DNA from: Amycolatopsis bullii
Lineage (GTDB): Bacteria > Actinomycetota > Actinomycetes > Mycobacteriales > Pseudonocardiaceae
Length of the DNA stretch: 64,000 nucleotides
Direction of reading: 5' to 3'
Assembly: GCF_014654205.1 (NCBI RefSeq)
Contig: NZ_BNAW01000001.1
Location: 372,001 to 436,000, forward strand
Part shown: positions 19,139-29,581 of the stretch, in pieces
Position numbering within the stretch: position 1 is the stretch's first letter
Layout: every line of letters begins with the position of its first letter
Notes under the pieces: model-generated
What the model was told of the DNA's origin: nothing
What the model saw: only the letters and a program-made list of their open reading frames with translations
The model's database searches: none
Position numbers and translations under genes: made by a program

Positions 19139-19849
19139 CTAGCGGCCCAGCACGAGGTAGGTGAAGCCCAGCACGCCCCGGTACTCCCGGACGTACTCCC
19201 GCAACCGCCGGTCGAGCCACTCGCGCACCTCGGGAGCACGCGGGTCGGCCGGGTGCGCCGCCAGCCACTCCGCCCAGCCGGCGCGCGAGGTCGACTCGAA
19301 GTCGTCCCATTCGAGCTGGTCGGCGGTGCTCAGGTGCAGCACGCGCCAGCCGGCGCCGTCCGCCGCGTCGAGCAGGTCCGGCAAGGTCAGCAGGTCCGGG
19401 CCGAAGATCTCGCGGGCCGCCGGGCCGGGCGGAGCCGCCCAGAAGCCGTCGCCGTAGAGCAGCCGTCCGGACGGCACCACGCGCGCGAGACGCTCGAGCG
19501 CCGCCTTCGTCGAGCCGAAGACGTGGGCCGAGCCGACGCAGAAAGCCCGCTCGGCGGGGACGTCCCAGCCGGCGGCGTCCGCCTGGCGGAACTCCACCGC
19601 CAGGCCCCGCGACGCGGCCGCCGCCCGGCCTCGCGCCAGCCCCGTCTCGTCCGTGTCGACGCCGGTCCCGCGCAGGCCCGGCGCCCGGCCGAGGGCCCGC
19701 AGCAGCAGCTCACCCCAGCCGCAGCCGAGGTCGACGAGGTGCCCGCCGTCCAGGGCCATCCGGTCGAGCAGCAGCTCCGCGTGGGGCTCCGACAGGGGCG
19801 TGTTCCAGCGCATCCGGGTGCGCCGCAGCGCGTTCAGCTCGTCGTCCAC
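19139..19849 (-). CDS. class I SAM-dependent methyltransferase
   Basis: The protein is about 236 residues. Motif I is HLVDLGCGWGELLLRALGR and an acidic GVDTDETGLARGR follows, typical of cyclopropane-type or SAM methyltransferases; a product or substrate is not evident. The GTG at 19849 is chosen because the frame upstream reads through the RipA stop region; an internal ATG at 19813 is a weaker alternative. It lies about 50 bases after the RipA-type gene, in line with mobA on the same strand. Confidence 0.82.
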   Translation of the reverse strand: MDDELNALRRTRMRWNTPLSEPHAELLLDRMALDGGHLVDLGCGWGELLLRALGRAPGLRGTGVDTDETGLARGRAAAASRGLAVEFRQADAAGWDVPAERAFCVGSAHVFGSTKAALERLARVVPSGRLLYGDGFWAAPPGPAAREIFGPDLLTLPDLLDAADGAGWRVLHLSTADQLEWDDFESTSRAGWAEWLAAHPADPRAPEVREWLDRRLREYVREYRGVLGFTYLVLGR

Positions 19850-19896
19850 CCGGCCGATCTTGACGGCGCGCCGTCCCGGACGTCGAGCGGGTTTTT

Positions 19897-21249
19897 TCAG
19901 CCGACCAGCCGGGTCGCGTACGGCATGATCCCGCCGTAGCGCACCGGGGCGATCCGGACCCGCAGACCGGACTGCGGCGCCTCGACCATCTGCCCGCCGC
20001 CGAGGTACAGCGCGACGTGGTGGATGCCGCCCGGCCCGCCCCAGAACAGCAGGTCGCCGCGGCGCATCTGGGACAGCGGCACCTGACGGCCCGACGAGTA
20101 CTGGTAGCCGCTGTAGTGCGGCAGCGAGCGCACCCCGGCGAAGGCGTAGATCATCAGGCCGGAGCAGTCGAAGCCGATCTTGTTGTAGTCGCCGTAGCGG
20201 TCGGCGACGCCGCCGTCGCGGATGCCGCGGGTCGGGCCGCTCGCGTTGCCGCCGCCCCACGCGTACGGCATCCCCAGCTTGGACAGCGCCCGCGCGATCA
20301 CCGCCTCGATCGACGACCCGGCCGGACCCGACGGCGCCGGGCCGCCCGCGGGACGCCCACCGCCCCCGGCCGCGGCCGCCGCCGCGGCGAGCGCGGCCTG
20401 CCGCGCGCGCTCCTCGTCCTCGCGCTGCTTCTGGGCGAGCCAGTCCTGGTAGCGCTGCCGCTGCCCCTGCAGGCCGCTGACCTTGGCCTGGGCGTCGTAG
20501 AGCTGCTGCTCGACGTCGGTCTTGTCCTTCTCGAGCGCCGCGTTCTGGGCGGCCTGGCCGTCCTGGGCGCGCTCGGCGGCCGTCCGGGCGGCGTCGGCGC
20601 TGGTCTTCGCCCGGCGGGCCGCGTCCTGCTTCTGCTCGGCGATCTCGGCGGCCTTGCGGGCGGCGGCGTCCTTGTTGGACTTCTCGGTCTGCGCCTGCTG
20701 GAGCCGGTCGAGGGCGTTGAGCCGGTCGCCGCCCACGGCGTCGAGCAGCTGCGCGCGGGCCAGCATGTCCTTCGGGCTGTCCGCGCTCAGGTACGCCGAG
20801 AGCGAGCCGACCGTGCTGCCCTGCTGGAAGCTCGCGGCGGCGAACGTCTTGAGGTCCGCCCTGGCCTTCTCGATGGCCGCCGACGCCGCGTCCGCCTCGG
20901 TGCGCGCGGCCTTCGCGTCGTTCTCCGCGCGCGCCGCGTCGTCCTGCGCGGCCTGCAGGTCGACCAGGGCCTTGTTGGCCTGCTCCTGCTTGAGCTCGAC
21001 GTCGTCCTGCAGCTGCGTCAGCTTCTGCTCGGCCTGGGCCAGCTGGTTGGTCAGCCTGCCGACCTCGCCGGCCTTCGCGTCGGCTTGGGCCTTGCCGGCC
21101 TGGATCTCGGAATCGCTGGGGTTGGGCGGCGGCGGGGGCGCCGCGAGGCCCGTGCCGCCGGCGCCGAACAAGATCACCAGCGTGAGCGTGCTCACGCTGA
21201 GTCCCCGGCGGACGCGCGGCACCCTCGGACCCCGGCACCGTCCTAACAA
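19897..21249 (-). CDS. NlpC/P60 peptidoglycan endopeptidase, RipA type
   Basis: The protein is secreted. A signal sequence (SVSTLTLVILFGAGGTGLA) is followed by a Pro-rich start, a long Ala/Lys/Glu coiled coil (~45-300), a Gly/Pro linker and a C-terminal NlpC/P60 domain of about 125 residues. The catalytic Cys is in GFDCSGL, the His in IHHVALYLG and the third residue Glu in MVEAPQSG. Their spacing of 49 and 12 is identical to mycobacterial RipA. It cleaves D-Glu-mDAP bonds at the septum. TTG 21249 has GGAGG eight bases upstream; GTG 21258 overlaps that site and would add three residues. It is divergent from acn, as in mycobacteria. Confidence 0.93.
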   Translation of the reverse strand: MLGRCRGPRVPRVRRGLSVSTLTLVILFGAGGTGLAAPPPPPNPSDSEIQAGKAQADAKAGEVGRLTNQLAQAEQKLTQLQDDVELKQEQANKALVDLQAAQDDAARAENDAKAARTEADAASAAIEKARADLKTFAAASFQQGSTVGSLSAYLSADSPKDMLARAQLLDAVGGDRLNALDRLQQAQTEKSNKDAAARKAAEIAEQKQDAARRAKTSADAARTAAERAQDGQAAQNAALEKDKTDVEQQLYDAQAKVSGLQGQRQRYQDWLAQKQREDEERARQAALAAAAAAAGGGGRPAGGPAPSGPAGSSIEAVIARALSKLGMPYAWGGGNASGPTRGIRDGGVADRYGDYNKIGFDCSGLMIYAFAGVRSLPHYSGYQYSSGRQVPLSQMRRGDLLFWGGPGGIHHVALYLGGGQMVEAPQSGLRVRIAPVRYGGIMPYATRLVG

Positions 21250-21281
21250 GACTGCCACCTCCGCTCACCAGCGCACACGCC

Positions 21282-21306
21282 GTCACTGCAGTCACATCAC
21301 TATCAC
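21282..21306. promoter_or_regulatory. MtrA-like direct repeats upstream of the RipA-type gene
   Basis: GTCAC at 21282-21286 and 21291-21295 are spaced exactly 9 bases apart, followed by ATCAC at 21296 and 21302. MtrA response regulators of mycobacteria bind pairs of GTCAC-type repeats, and ripA is a known MtrA target. The site is 35-55 bases upstream of the start codon. The mtrA gene is not in the window, so this is inference. Confidence 0.45.
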
Positions 21307-21399
21307 AAGCCCCAGCGGAAACTTACACAACGTAGGCACCAATTCCCCTCATTGAGGGACCTGAGGTTTCGGATGGCGCAGCCCACACCGCGTGTCGTC

Positions 21400-21428
21400 T
21401 TGTCCGTTAAACAGGACGCGCGTACTGT
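21400..21428 (+). promoter_or_regulatory. acn promoter
   Basis: TTGTCC at 21400-21405 and TACTGT at 21423-21428 are separated by 17 bases, a good housekeeping sigma-A-type promoter. It predicts a start near 21435 and a leader of about 130 bases before acn. The -10 box lies inside the AcnR-type palindrome. The rest of the intergenic region to 21565 shows no riboswitch that I recognise. Confidence 0.6.
21412..21427. promoter_or_regulatory. acnR box: AcnR-type operator at the acn promoter
   Basis: CAGGACGCGCGTACTG fits every fixed position of the Corynebacterium AcnR consensus CAGNACNNNCGTACTG as I recall it. It overlaps the -10 element, the usual place for a repressor. A second copy with one mismatch precedes the AcnR-like gene at 38845-38860. 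Confidence 0.75.
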
Positions 21429-21565
21429 TTGAGGCACCGCGAGGTGTGCCATCCCGCATCCGGTCCTACGGTGGGGGTGCGCAAGACTCGCCCCACCGAA
21501 CCGACCGAACTGACCCGGGACTCCCCTGCCGCGACGGCGCGGCGTCCCCGCCACTGGAGTTAGAC

Positions 21566-24379
<2,814 letters not shown>

Positions 24380-24393
24380 GGTTTCCGTGCTTG

Positions 24394-24429
24394 AGGAGGG
24401 CCTCCCCGCTCGGGGAGGCCCTCCTTTTT
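24394..24429 (+). terminator. intrinsic terminator of acn
   Basis: A perfect 14-base-pair stem (arms 24394-24407 and 24412-24425, loop GCTC) is followed by CTTTTT. It starts 15 bases after the acn stop. It is the best intrinsic terminator in the window. Confidence 0.92.
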
Positions 24430-24660
24430 CGGTGCCGTCGCAGGGGGGAACTGCTGCACCACGAGGAACGCGGCCGATCCGCGGTGCTGGTGGGTTTCCC
24501 GCTCAGCAGCCCGAGGGTGAACGGGTCGCGCTCGACCATGCCGCTCAACCCGGGCGAGGTGAGCACCAGCCCGTCGACCCGATCCGGGTGCGCGAGCGCG
24601 AAGTCGGCCGCGGTGCGGCGCCCCGGAGCAGCCAACCCGGTTCGGCGAATTCCCCCACAC
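24430..24660 (-). pseudogene. alpha/beta-hydrolase fragment, frameshifted
   Basis: On the minus strand one frame reads NRVGCSG near 24615-24635, resembling the GxSxG nucleophile elbow. The next frame continues RRTAADFALAHPDRVDGLVLTSPGLSGMVERDPF, the helix and strand that follow the elbow in lactonase/haloperoxidase-type hydrolases. Both ends are missing: nothing upstream of the elbow and no catalytic His downstream. It therefore appears to be a decayed internal fragment between the acn terminator and the MgtC gene. Confidence 0.65.
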
Positions 24661-24663
24661 CGG

Positions 24664-25368
24664 CTAGGCGGGCACGGCTTCCCAGCGGACGCTGGACACC
24701 GACGGCTCCAGCGACAGCCGCGACACCGCCGCCTCCATCTGGGCGTCGTCGCGCTGGTCTCCGATCAGCTCCGCGCGGACCTCGACCGTGCGGTCCTGGC
24801 GGTCGATGCTCAGCACCGACAGGAGCCGGAAGTCCGTGCGGGTCAACGCCTGCACCAGCAGCGCCCGCACGTGGGCCTCGGCTTCGTCGCGGGTCACCGC
24901 CTGGAACGCGTACTTCGCCGGGGTCTCCTCACCCGCGTCCGGGCGGCGGTCGACGACGCGGCCGAGCGGCCGCAGCAGCACGTTCACCCCGACCACGACG
25001 GCGGTCCCGGCCACCGCGACCGGGTACAGGCCCGCCCCGGCGAGAGCGCCGACGGCGGCCGAGCACCACAGCGTCGCGGCGGTGTTGAGGCCGCGGACGT
25101 TGAGGCCGTCGCGCAGGATGACCCCGGCGCCGAGGAACCCGATGCCCGAGACGATCTGGGCGGCCACCCGGGTCGGGTCGGCGTCGCCGCTGGAGGCCAG
25201 CCCACCGAAACCGTGGGCGGACAGCAGCACGAACAGCGTGGCGCCGACCGCGACGAGGGCGTTGGTGCGCAACCCGGCCATCCGGGCGCGGAACTGGCGC
25301 TCGACCCCGATGACGGCACCCAGGCCGACGCCGGCCCCGACGCGCAGCAGCATTTCGAAAGTGGTCAT
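24664..25368 (-). CDS. MgtC/SapB family membrane protein
   Basis: The 234-residue protein has an N-terminal membrane domain of about four to five helices with the family motifs GLGAVIGVERQF, GLRTNALVAVGA and GIGFLGAGVILRDG, and a soluble ACT-like C-terminal domain (~155-234). MgtC relatives affect Mg2+ homeostasis and, in pathogens, inhibit the F-ATPase. ATG 25368 is preceded by a GAGCCGGA-like site; an upstream ATG at 25395 would add nine charged residues. I looked for an Mg2+ M-box leader in 25369-25578 and did not find one; that 210-base stretch otherwise shows nothing notable. Confidence 0.9.
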   Translation of the reverse strand: MTTFEMLLRVGAGVGLGAVIGVERQFRARMAGLRTNALVAVGATLFVLLSAHGFGGLASSGDADPTRVAAQIVSGIGFLGAGVILRDGLNVRGLNTAATLWCSAAVGALAGAGLYPVAVAGTAVVVGVNVLLRPLGRVVDRRPDAGEETPAKYAFQAVTRDEAEAHVRALLVQALTRTDFRLLSVLSIDRQDRTVEVRAELIGDQRDDAQMEAAVSRLSLEPSVSSVRWEAVPA

Positions 25369-25578
25369 TTCCGGCTCTTTCCGGCGTGCGTGCACTGCCG
25401 GACAGGGGGCAGCCGGGCTCAGCCCCGCCGGAAACCTCCGGTGAGCGCGCGCCCGGCCGTCCGAGGACTGTCCGCTGGCATGTGCCGCTCACCTCGCTTC
25501 CCGTGTTCGTCGATGATCAACCCGTCCAGCGTAGCCGGTCCCGCGGCCCGGGGAAGGGCCGCGGGACCGGGTTCACAC

Positions 25579-27198
25579 TCAGAACGGCTGGACGTTCGGC
25601 TGGAACACCTGCCCGTTCGCCGGCACCTTGAGGTCGGTCAGGTAGTCGGCCACGGCCTGGTCGACGCCGAGGGCGTCGCCGAGGATGCAGTGGCCGAACG
25701 CGTCGACCGACAGCAGCCGGGTGTTGCCGAGCTCGGCCGCCATCCGCTGGGCGAACTTGTACTGCGTGGCCGGGTCGTAGTAGTTGCCGACCACGACCAC
25801 CGGGACGTCGGTCTTCGCCCGCCACGGCCCGCGGTAGACGTCCGGCTTCTTCGCCGGCCACACCGGGCAGCCCGCCGTGTCGGCGAACGCCTGGTAGCGG
25901 CCGAAGGTGCGCGACTCGCGCTCCCACTTCGCGGCGATGTCCGGCACCTGCTCCTGCCGGATCCGGAACGGCTTGTCGGAGCAGTTGACGGCGAAGTACG
26001 AGTCGTCGCTGGTGTACGGGCTGTCCGGGTTCTGGTCGGCCAGGCCCTGCCGGCCCGAGCCGACCACGGTGAGCTTCGCGGCCTGCAATGCCTGCGTCTG
26101 CGCCCCGGCCGGGTGGATCGCGGTGTAGAGCGCCTGCAGGTCGGCCGCCAGGCCGGCGAACCTCGCGGGCGAATACAGCGCGCTGGACACCCCGCCGGTG
26201 AACCGGCTGATGTCCAGCGGGTCGGCGCCGGGGAGCGTGATCGGCTGCTTGCGCAGGTACTCCCGCAGCTCGTCGAACTTCGCCCGCGGGTTGCCGTCAC
26301 TGAACGCGCACTTCGCGCCGGCCTGGTCGCAGCGCTTGAGGAACGCGTCGAGCGCGATTTCGAAGCCCTGCGCGCGTTCCCGGTCGTACTGCACGCCGTC
26401 GCTGGTGCGCAGCGCCGGGTCGACGTTGCCGTCGATCACGATCGCCCGCGACTGCTTCGGGAACATCGAGGTGTACGTCGAGCCGATCAGCGTCCCGTAC
26501 GAGAAGCCGACGAACGTCAGCTTCTGGTCGCCCACGGCCGCGCGCAGGGTGTCGAGGTCGCGCACGACGTCCTTGGTGGACATGTGGTTGAGCAGCGCAC
26601 CCGCGTTGTTCCTGCAGAACCGGCCGTAGTCGCGGTAGCTGGCCAGGGTGCTCGAGATTTCGGCGCGCGACAGCGGCACGCCGACCTGGGCGCCGAAGAC
26701 CTCGTCCGCGTCCTCCTGGGTGGTGAAGCAGCGCAGCGGGTTGCTGTCGCCGACCCCGCGCGGGTCGAAGCCGATGAGGTCGAAGCGGTCGAGGACCTGC
26801 GGCTGGAAGTAGTATTGACCGCCGGTCGGCATGGTCAGGCCCGAGCCGCCGGGGCCGCCGGGGTTGAGGAACAGCGAGCCGACGCGCTGGCCGGGTGTGC
26901 GGGCGGCGCGCTTGAGCAGGGCGATGTCGATGGTGCCCACGGAGGCGTTGTCGTGGTCGATCGGCACGCGGTAGCGCGCGCAGCTGTAGAGCCCGAGCTG
27001 GTCGGCGGGCACTCCGGCGAGCAGTTCGCTCGGGCAGGTGCCCCAGGCGACGGCCGGGGTCGCGCCGACGGCGGCGGGCTTGACCGCGGCGTCTTCGGCC
27101 GCGGCGGCGGTGCCGGCCGGCCCGGCCAGCCCGACGCCGGCCACGAGCGCCCCCACCAGTGCGAACGAACGCATCCGGCCCTGTGTGGATCTCGGCAA
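25579..27198 (-). CDS. secreted alpha/beta-hydrolase, tripeptidyl aminopeptidase type
   Basis: The 539-residue protein has a signal peptide (MRSFALVGALVAGVGLAGPAGTAAAA) and the oxyanion motif LNPGGPGGSG. The nucleophile Ser is at about residue 233 in GFSYGT, and a C-terminal TAP-like domain carries the His in FGHCI. Streptomyces relatives remove N-terminal tripeptides or dipeptides from extracellular proteins. It starts at TTG 27198 with GGGAGGG about five bases upstream. The ATG nine codons later would still leave the signal peptide intact. Confidence 0.9.
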   Translation of the reverse strand: MPRSTQGRMRSFALVGALVAGVGLAGPAGTAAAAEDAAVKPAAVGATPAVAWGTCPSELLAGVPADQLGLYSCARYRVPIDHDNASVGTIDIALLKRAARTPGQRVGSLFLNPGGPGGSGLTMPTGGQYYFQPQVLDRFDLIGFDPRGVGDSNPLRCFTTQEDADEVFGAQVGVPLSRAEISSTLASYRDYGRFCRNNAGALLNHMSTKDVVRDLDTLRAAVGDQKLTFVGFSYGTLIGSTYTSMFPKQSRAIVIDGNVDPALRTSDGVQYDRERAQGFEIALDAFLKRCDQAGAKCAFSDGNPRAKFDELREYLRKQPITLPGADPLDISRFTGGVSSALYSPARFAGLAADLQALYTAIHPAGAQTQALQAAKLTVVGSGRQGLADQNPDSPYTSDDSYFAVNCSDKPFRIRQEQVPDIAAKWERESRTFGRYQAFADTAGCPVWPAKKPDVYRGPWRAKTDVPVVVVGNYYDPATQYKFAQRMAAELGNTRLLSVDAFGHCILGDALGVDQAVADYLTDLKVPANGQVFQPNVQPF

Positions 27199-27315
27199 GA
27201 CGTCCCTCCCTAGGTCACGCGCTCCGCCGCGCGGTCACGGCGTCACGGCGCGTTACCCGCGTGAGACTGGCACAAACCGGCGATTACCGGCACCGGCCGA
27301 ACGGATGGTCAGAAC

Positions 27316-27792
27316 CTACCGGGCCACCCGGGTCAGGACGAAAACCGGCAACGGCCGGGCGGCCTCGCGCTGCTCCATCGCGTACCCCGGCCAGAAGGCC
27401 AGCAGCTCGGCCCACATCCGCTCGTACTCCTCGCCGTGCAGCTCCCGGGCGAGCACGTCCAGCGGCCTTCCGGCCAGCGCGACCTGGCACTTCGGGTTCG
27501 CCCGCAGGTTCAGCGCCCACGCCGGGTCGTGCGGACGGCCCCAGTTGGACGCCGTCAGCACGAAGTCCTCGCCCCGCGGGTAGTAGAGCAGGTTGGTGCT
27601 GCGCGGCAGCCCGCTCTTGCGGCCGGTCGTGGTGAGGCGCAGCGACGGCAGCCCGGCGAGCGCCACGAGGCTCACCCGGCCGCCGAACGCCCTGTGCAGT
27701 TTGGTGTCCGCCCAGACGACGAACCGGGCCGTGCGCATCAGCCAGGGTTTCGTGCCGGCGGCCCGGGCCAGCGCCCGGAGAGGATTACCCAC
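27316..27792 (-). CDS. deazaflavin-dependent nitroreductase family protein (Ddn/DUF385)
   Basis: The 158-residue protein belongs to the split-barrel family that includes mycobacterial Ddn and F420-dependent quinone reductases. The motifs are LTTTGRKSGLPRSTNLLYYPRGEDFVLTASNWGRPHDPAWALNL. It reduces quinones or nitro-compounds with F420H2 in known members. Its start overlaps the end of egtD by 8 bases, so it is translationally coupled to the ergothioneine operon, occupying the place where mycobacteria have egtE. Confidence 0.88.
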   Translation of the reverse strand: MGNPLRALARAAGTKPWLMRTARFVVWADTKLHRAFGGRVSLVALAGLPSLRLTTTGRKSGLPRSTNLLYYPRGEDFVLTASNWGRPHDPAWALNLRANPKCQVALAGRPLDVLARELHGEEYERMWAELLAFWPGYAMEQREAARPLPVFVLTRVAR

Positions 27793-28762
27793 GCACGGAT
27801 TTTGCCAGGCTCACCCCGAACCGCTGCTGGGAGTCGGTCCACCAGTGCTCGAGGGCGAACCCGGCCGCGGCCAGCTCGGTCTCGACGCCGCGCGGGCGGA
27901 ACTTCGCGGAGATCTCCGTCCGGATGTGCTCGCCCTCGGCGAAGCGAACCGTGAGGTCCGCGCCGGGGATCTCGACGGTCAGCTCGCGGCGGGCTCGCAG
28001 GCGCATCTCGATCCACTCGTTTTCCGCGTCCCAGTACGACACGTGCTCGAACTCGTCGACGTCGAAGTTCGCGCCGAGCCGGGCGTTGACCACCCTCAGG
28101 ACGTTCTTGTCGAACTCCGCCGTCACACCGGCCGCGTCGTCATACGCGCGTTCGAGAATCCGGGGGTCCTTGACCAGGTCGGTGCCGAGCAGCAGCCACT
28201 CCCCCTCGTCGAGGACCTCCCGGACCGAGCGGAGGAAGACCGCGCGCTCGGCGGGCAGGAAGTTGCCGATCGTGCCGCCGAGGAAGGCCACCACCCGCGG
28301 CTGGCCGTCCGGCAGCAGGTTCAGGTGCTGGGTGAAGTCGCCGACGACCCCGCGGACGGCGAGGCCCGGGTAGTCCTTCGAAATCGCTTCGGCGGCCTCG
28401 GCCAGCGCGGATTCCGACACGTCGAGGGGGACGAACGCCTCCAGGGTGCCGTGGGCGGTGAGCGCGTCGAGCAGGAGCCGGGTCTTCTCGCTCGACCCCG
28501 AGCCGAGTTCGACGAGCGTGTGCGCATCGGTCAGCTTCGCGACGTCGCCGGCGTGCGCGGCCAGCACCTCGCGCTCGCTGCGGGTCGGGTAGTACTCCGG
28601 CAGCTGGGTGATCTTCTCGAACAGCTCGCTGCCGTCGGCGTCGTAGAACCACTTGGGCGGCAGCCACTTCCGCGCCGCGGTGAGCCCGGCGACGACGTCG
28701 GCGCGCAGTTCCGCGGTGACGGCGTCGCCGGAGCGGTGGTGGTCGAGATCGACTTCGGTCAT
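27785..28762 (-). CDS. egtD: L-histidine N(alpha)-methyltransferase EgtD
   Basis: This 325-residue enzyme makes hercynine (trimethyl-histidine) from His and three SAM. Key segments are KWFYDADGSELFEKITQLPEYYPTR, the SAM motif LVELGSGSSEKT, and LGTDLVKD; FDVDEFEHVSYWD and the late EISAKF belong to the substrate site. It is the last of the four egt genes. Its ATG overlaps the egtC stop as ATGA and its 3' end overlaps the deazaflavin reductase gene. Confidence 0.96.
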   Translation of the reverse strand: MTEVDLDHHRSGDAVTAELRADVVAGLTAARKWLPPKWFYDADGSELFEKITQLPEYYPTRSEREVLAAHAGDVAKLTDAHTLVELGSGSSEKTRLLLDALTAHGTLEAFVPLDVSESALAEAAEAISKDYPGLAVRGVVGDFTQHLNLLPDGQPRVVAFLGGTIGNFLPAERAVFLRSVREVLDEGEWLLLGTDLVKDPRILERAYDDAAGVTAEFDKNVLRVVNARLGANFDVDEFEHVSYWDAENEWIEMRLRARRELTVEIPGADLTVRFAEGEHIRTEISAKFRPRGVETELAAAGFALEHWWTDSQQRFGVSLAKSVRG

Positions 28763-29577
28763 GAGAGCTCCTGGGTGAGGGGAAGCACGTCGACGCCGGC
28801 CGCGGTGGCGCGCACGGCGTGGTGGTCGGGGACGGGCCGCCAGCGCGGGTCGCCGTCGAAGGGTTCGGACGCCAGCCACACGTTGCTTCCGGGGGTTCCG
28901 GGTGGCGGAGCCCCCGGCCCGGGGCGAAGCCCCGGCACAACACTGCCGGCCGGGGTCTCCAGCACGGACAGCGCGTGCGTCCAGGTGGTGCCGATCAGCG
29001 TGGCGCCGTCGGTGAGCAGGAAGTTGAGCCGGGACCCGGGCGCGGCCGCTTCGACGGCGAGGGTCAGCCCCGCCACCGCCGTCAGCGGGTCCTCGCCCGT
29101 GGCGAGCCGGGCGCGCAGCAGGGCCCAGAGCACCACCGAATCCGTCGGCGCTTCCAGGGTCAGCAGCTCGGTGACCGGCAGGGTCTTGGCCAGTTCGGCC
29201 AGCGAGTGCGGGTAGCCGCGGACGACACCGTTGTGGCTGAACAGCCAGGGCCCGGCGGTGAACGGCGCCGCGGCCGCTTCGGTCACCGGCAGGCCGGTGG
29301 TGCCGTTGCGGACCGCGGCGACGAACGCGCCCGAGGTCACCGCCGCGGCCAGCGGCGGCAGCGTCTCGTCCGTCCACAGTGGAGTCGACCGGCGGTGGCG
29401 CAGGGGCGGCGAGCCCGGGCCGGGGTACCACCCCAGCCCGAACCCGTCGGCGTTCACCGAGCCGCCGCCGCGCATGTCGGCCGGCGCGTACGACTGCACC
29501 AGCAGGGAATGCGGGGCGCGGAAGAGCGCCTCGGCGGGCGATGCCGGCTCGCCGAGGTAGCCGATGTGGCGGCACAT
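28759..29577 (-). CDS. egtC: gamma-glutamyl hercynylcysteine sulfoxide hydrolase EgtC
   Basis: The 272-residue class II (Ntn) glutamine-amidotransferase-like enzyme has nucleophile Cys2 after the initiator Met (MCRHIGYLG), plus GGGSVNADGFGLGWY and FSHNGVVRGY. It removes the glutamyl group from the sulfoxide intermediate. Residues about 214-230 (VPGLRPGPGAPPPGTPGSN) are a Pro/Gly stretch encoded by a double GC palindrome that looks inserted in frame; the conserved ASEPFDGDPRWRPVPD motif continues after it. The gene starts 4 bases after egtB. Confidence 0.94.
   Translation of the reverse strand: MCRHIGYLGEPASPAEALFRAPHSLLVQSYAPADMRGGGSVNADGFGLGWYPGPGSPPLRHRRSTPLWTDETLPPLAAAVTSGAFVAAVRNGTTGLPVTEAAAAPFTAGPWLFSHNGVVRGYPHSLAELAKTLPVTELLTLEAPTDSVVLWALLRARLATGEDPLTAVAGLTLAVEAAAPGSRLNFLLTDGATLIGTTWTHALSVLETPAGSVVPGLRPGPGAPPPGTPGSNVWLASEPFDGDPRWRPVPDHHAVRATAAGVDVLPLTQELS
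28889..28935. repeat. double GC palindrome inside egtC, REP-like
   Basis: Two adjacent hairpins occur here. CCGGGGG at 28889-28895 pairs with CCCCCGG at 28911-28917. CCGGGGC at 28919-28925 pairs with GCCCCGG at 28929-28935 around a GAA loop. The element resembles the dispersed palindromes common in GC-rich actinomycete genomes, normally intergenic. It lies in frame within egtC and encodes the extra Pro/Gly loop. Confidence 0.6.
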
Positions 29578-29581
29578 GCGC

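Noticed and set aside
21259..21565. c-di-AMP (ydaO) riboswitch before the RipA-type gene
   Set aside because: Such leaders often precede actinobacterial cell-wall hydrolases, but the conserved ydaO blocks are not present.
25369..25578. Mg2+-sensing M-box before mgtC
   Set aside because: No match to the conserved M-box core; only GC-rich hairpins of no clear family.
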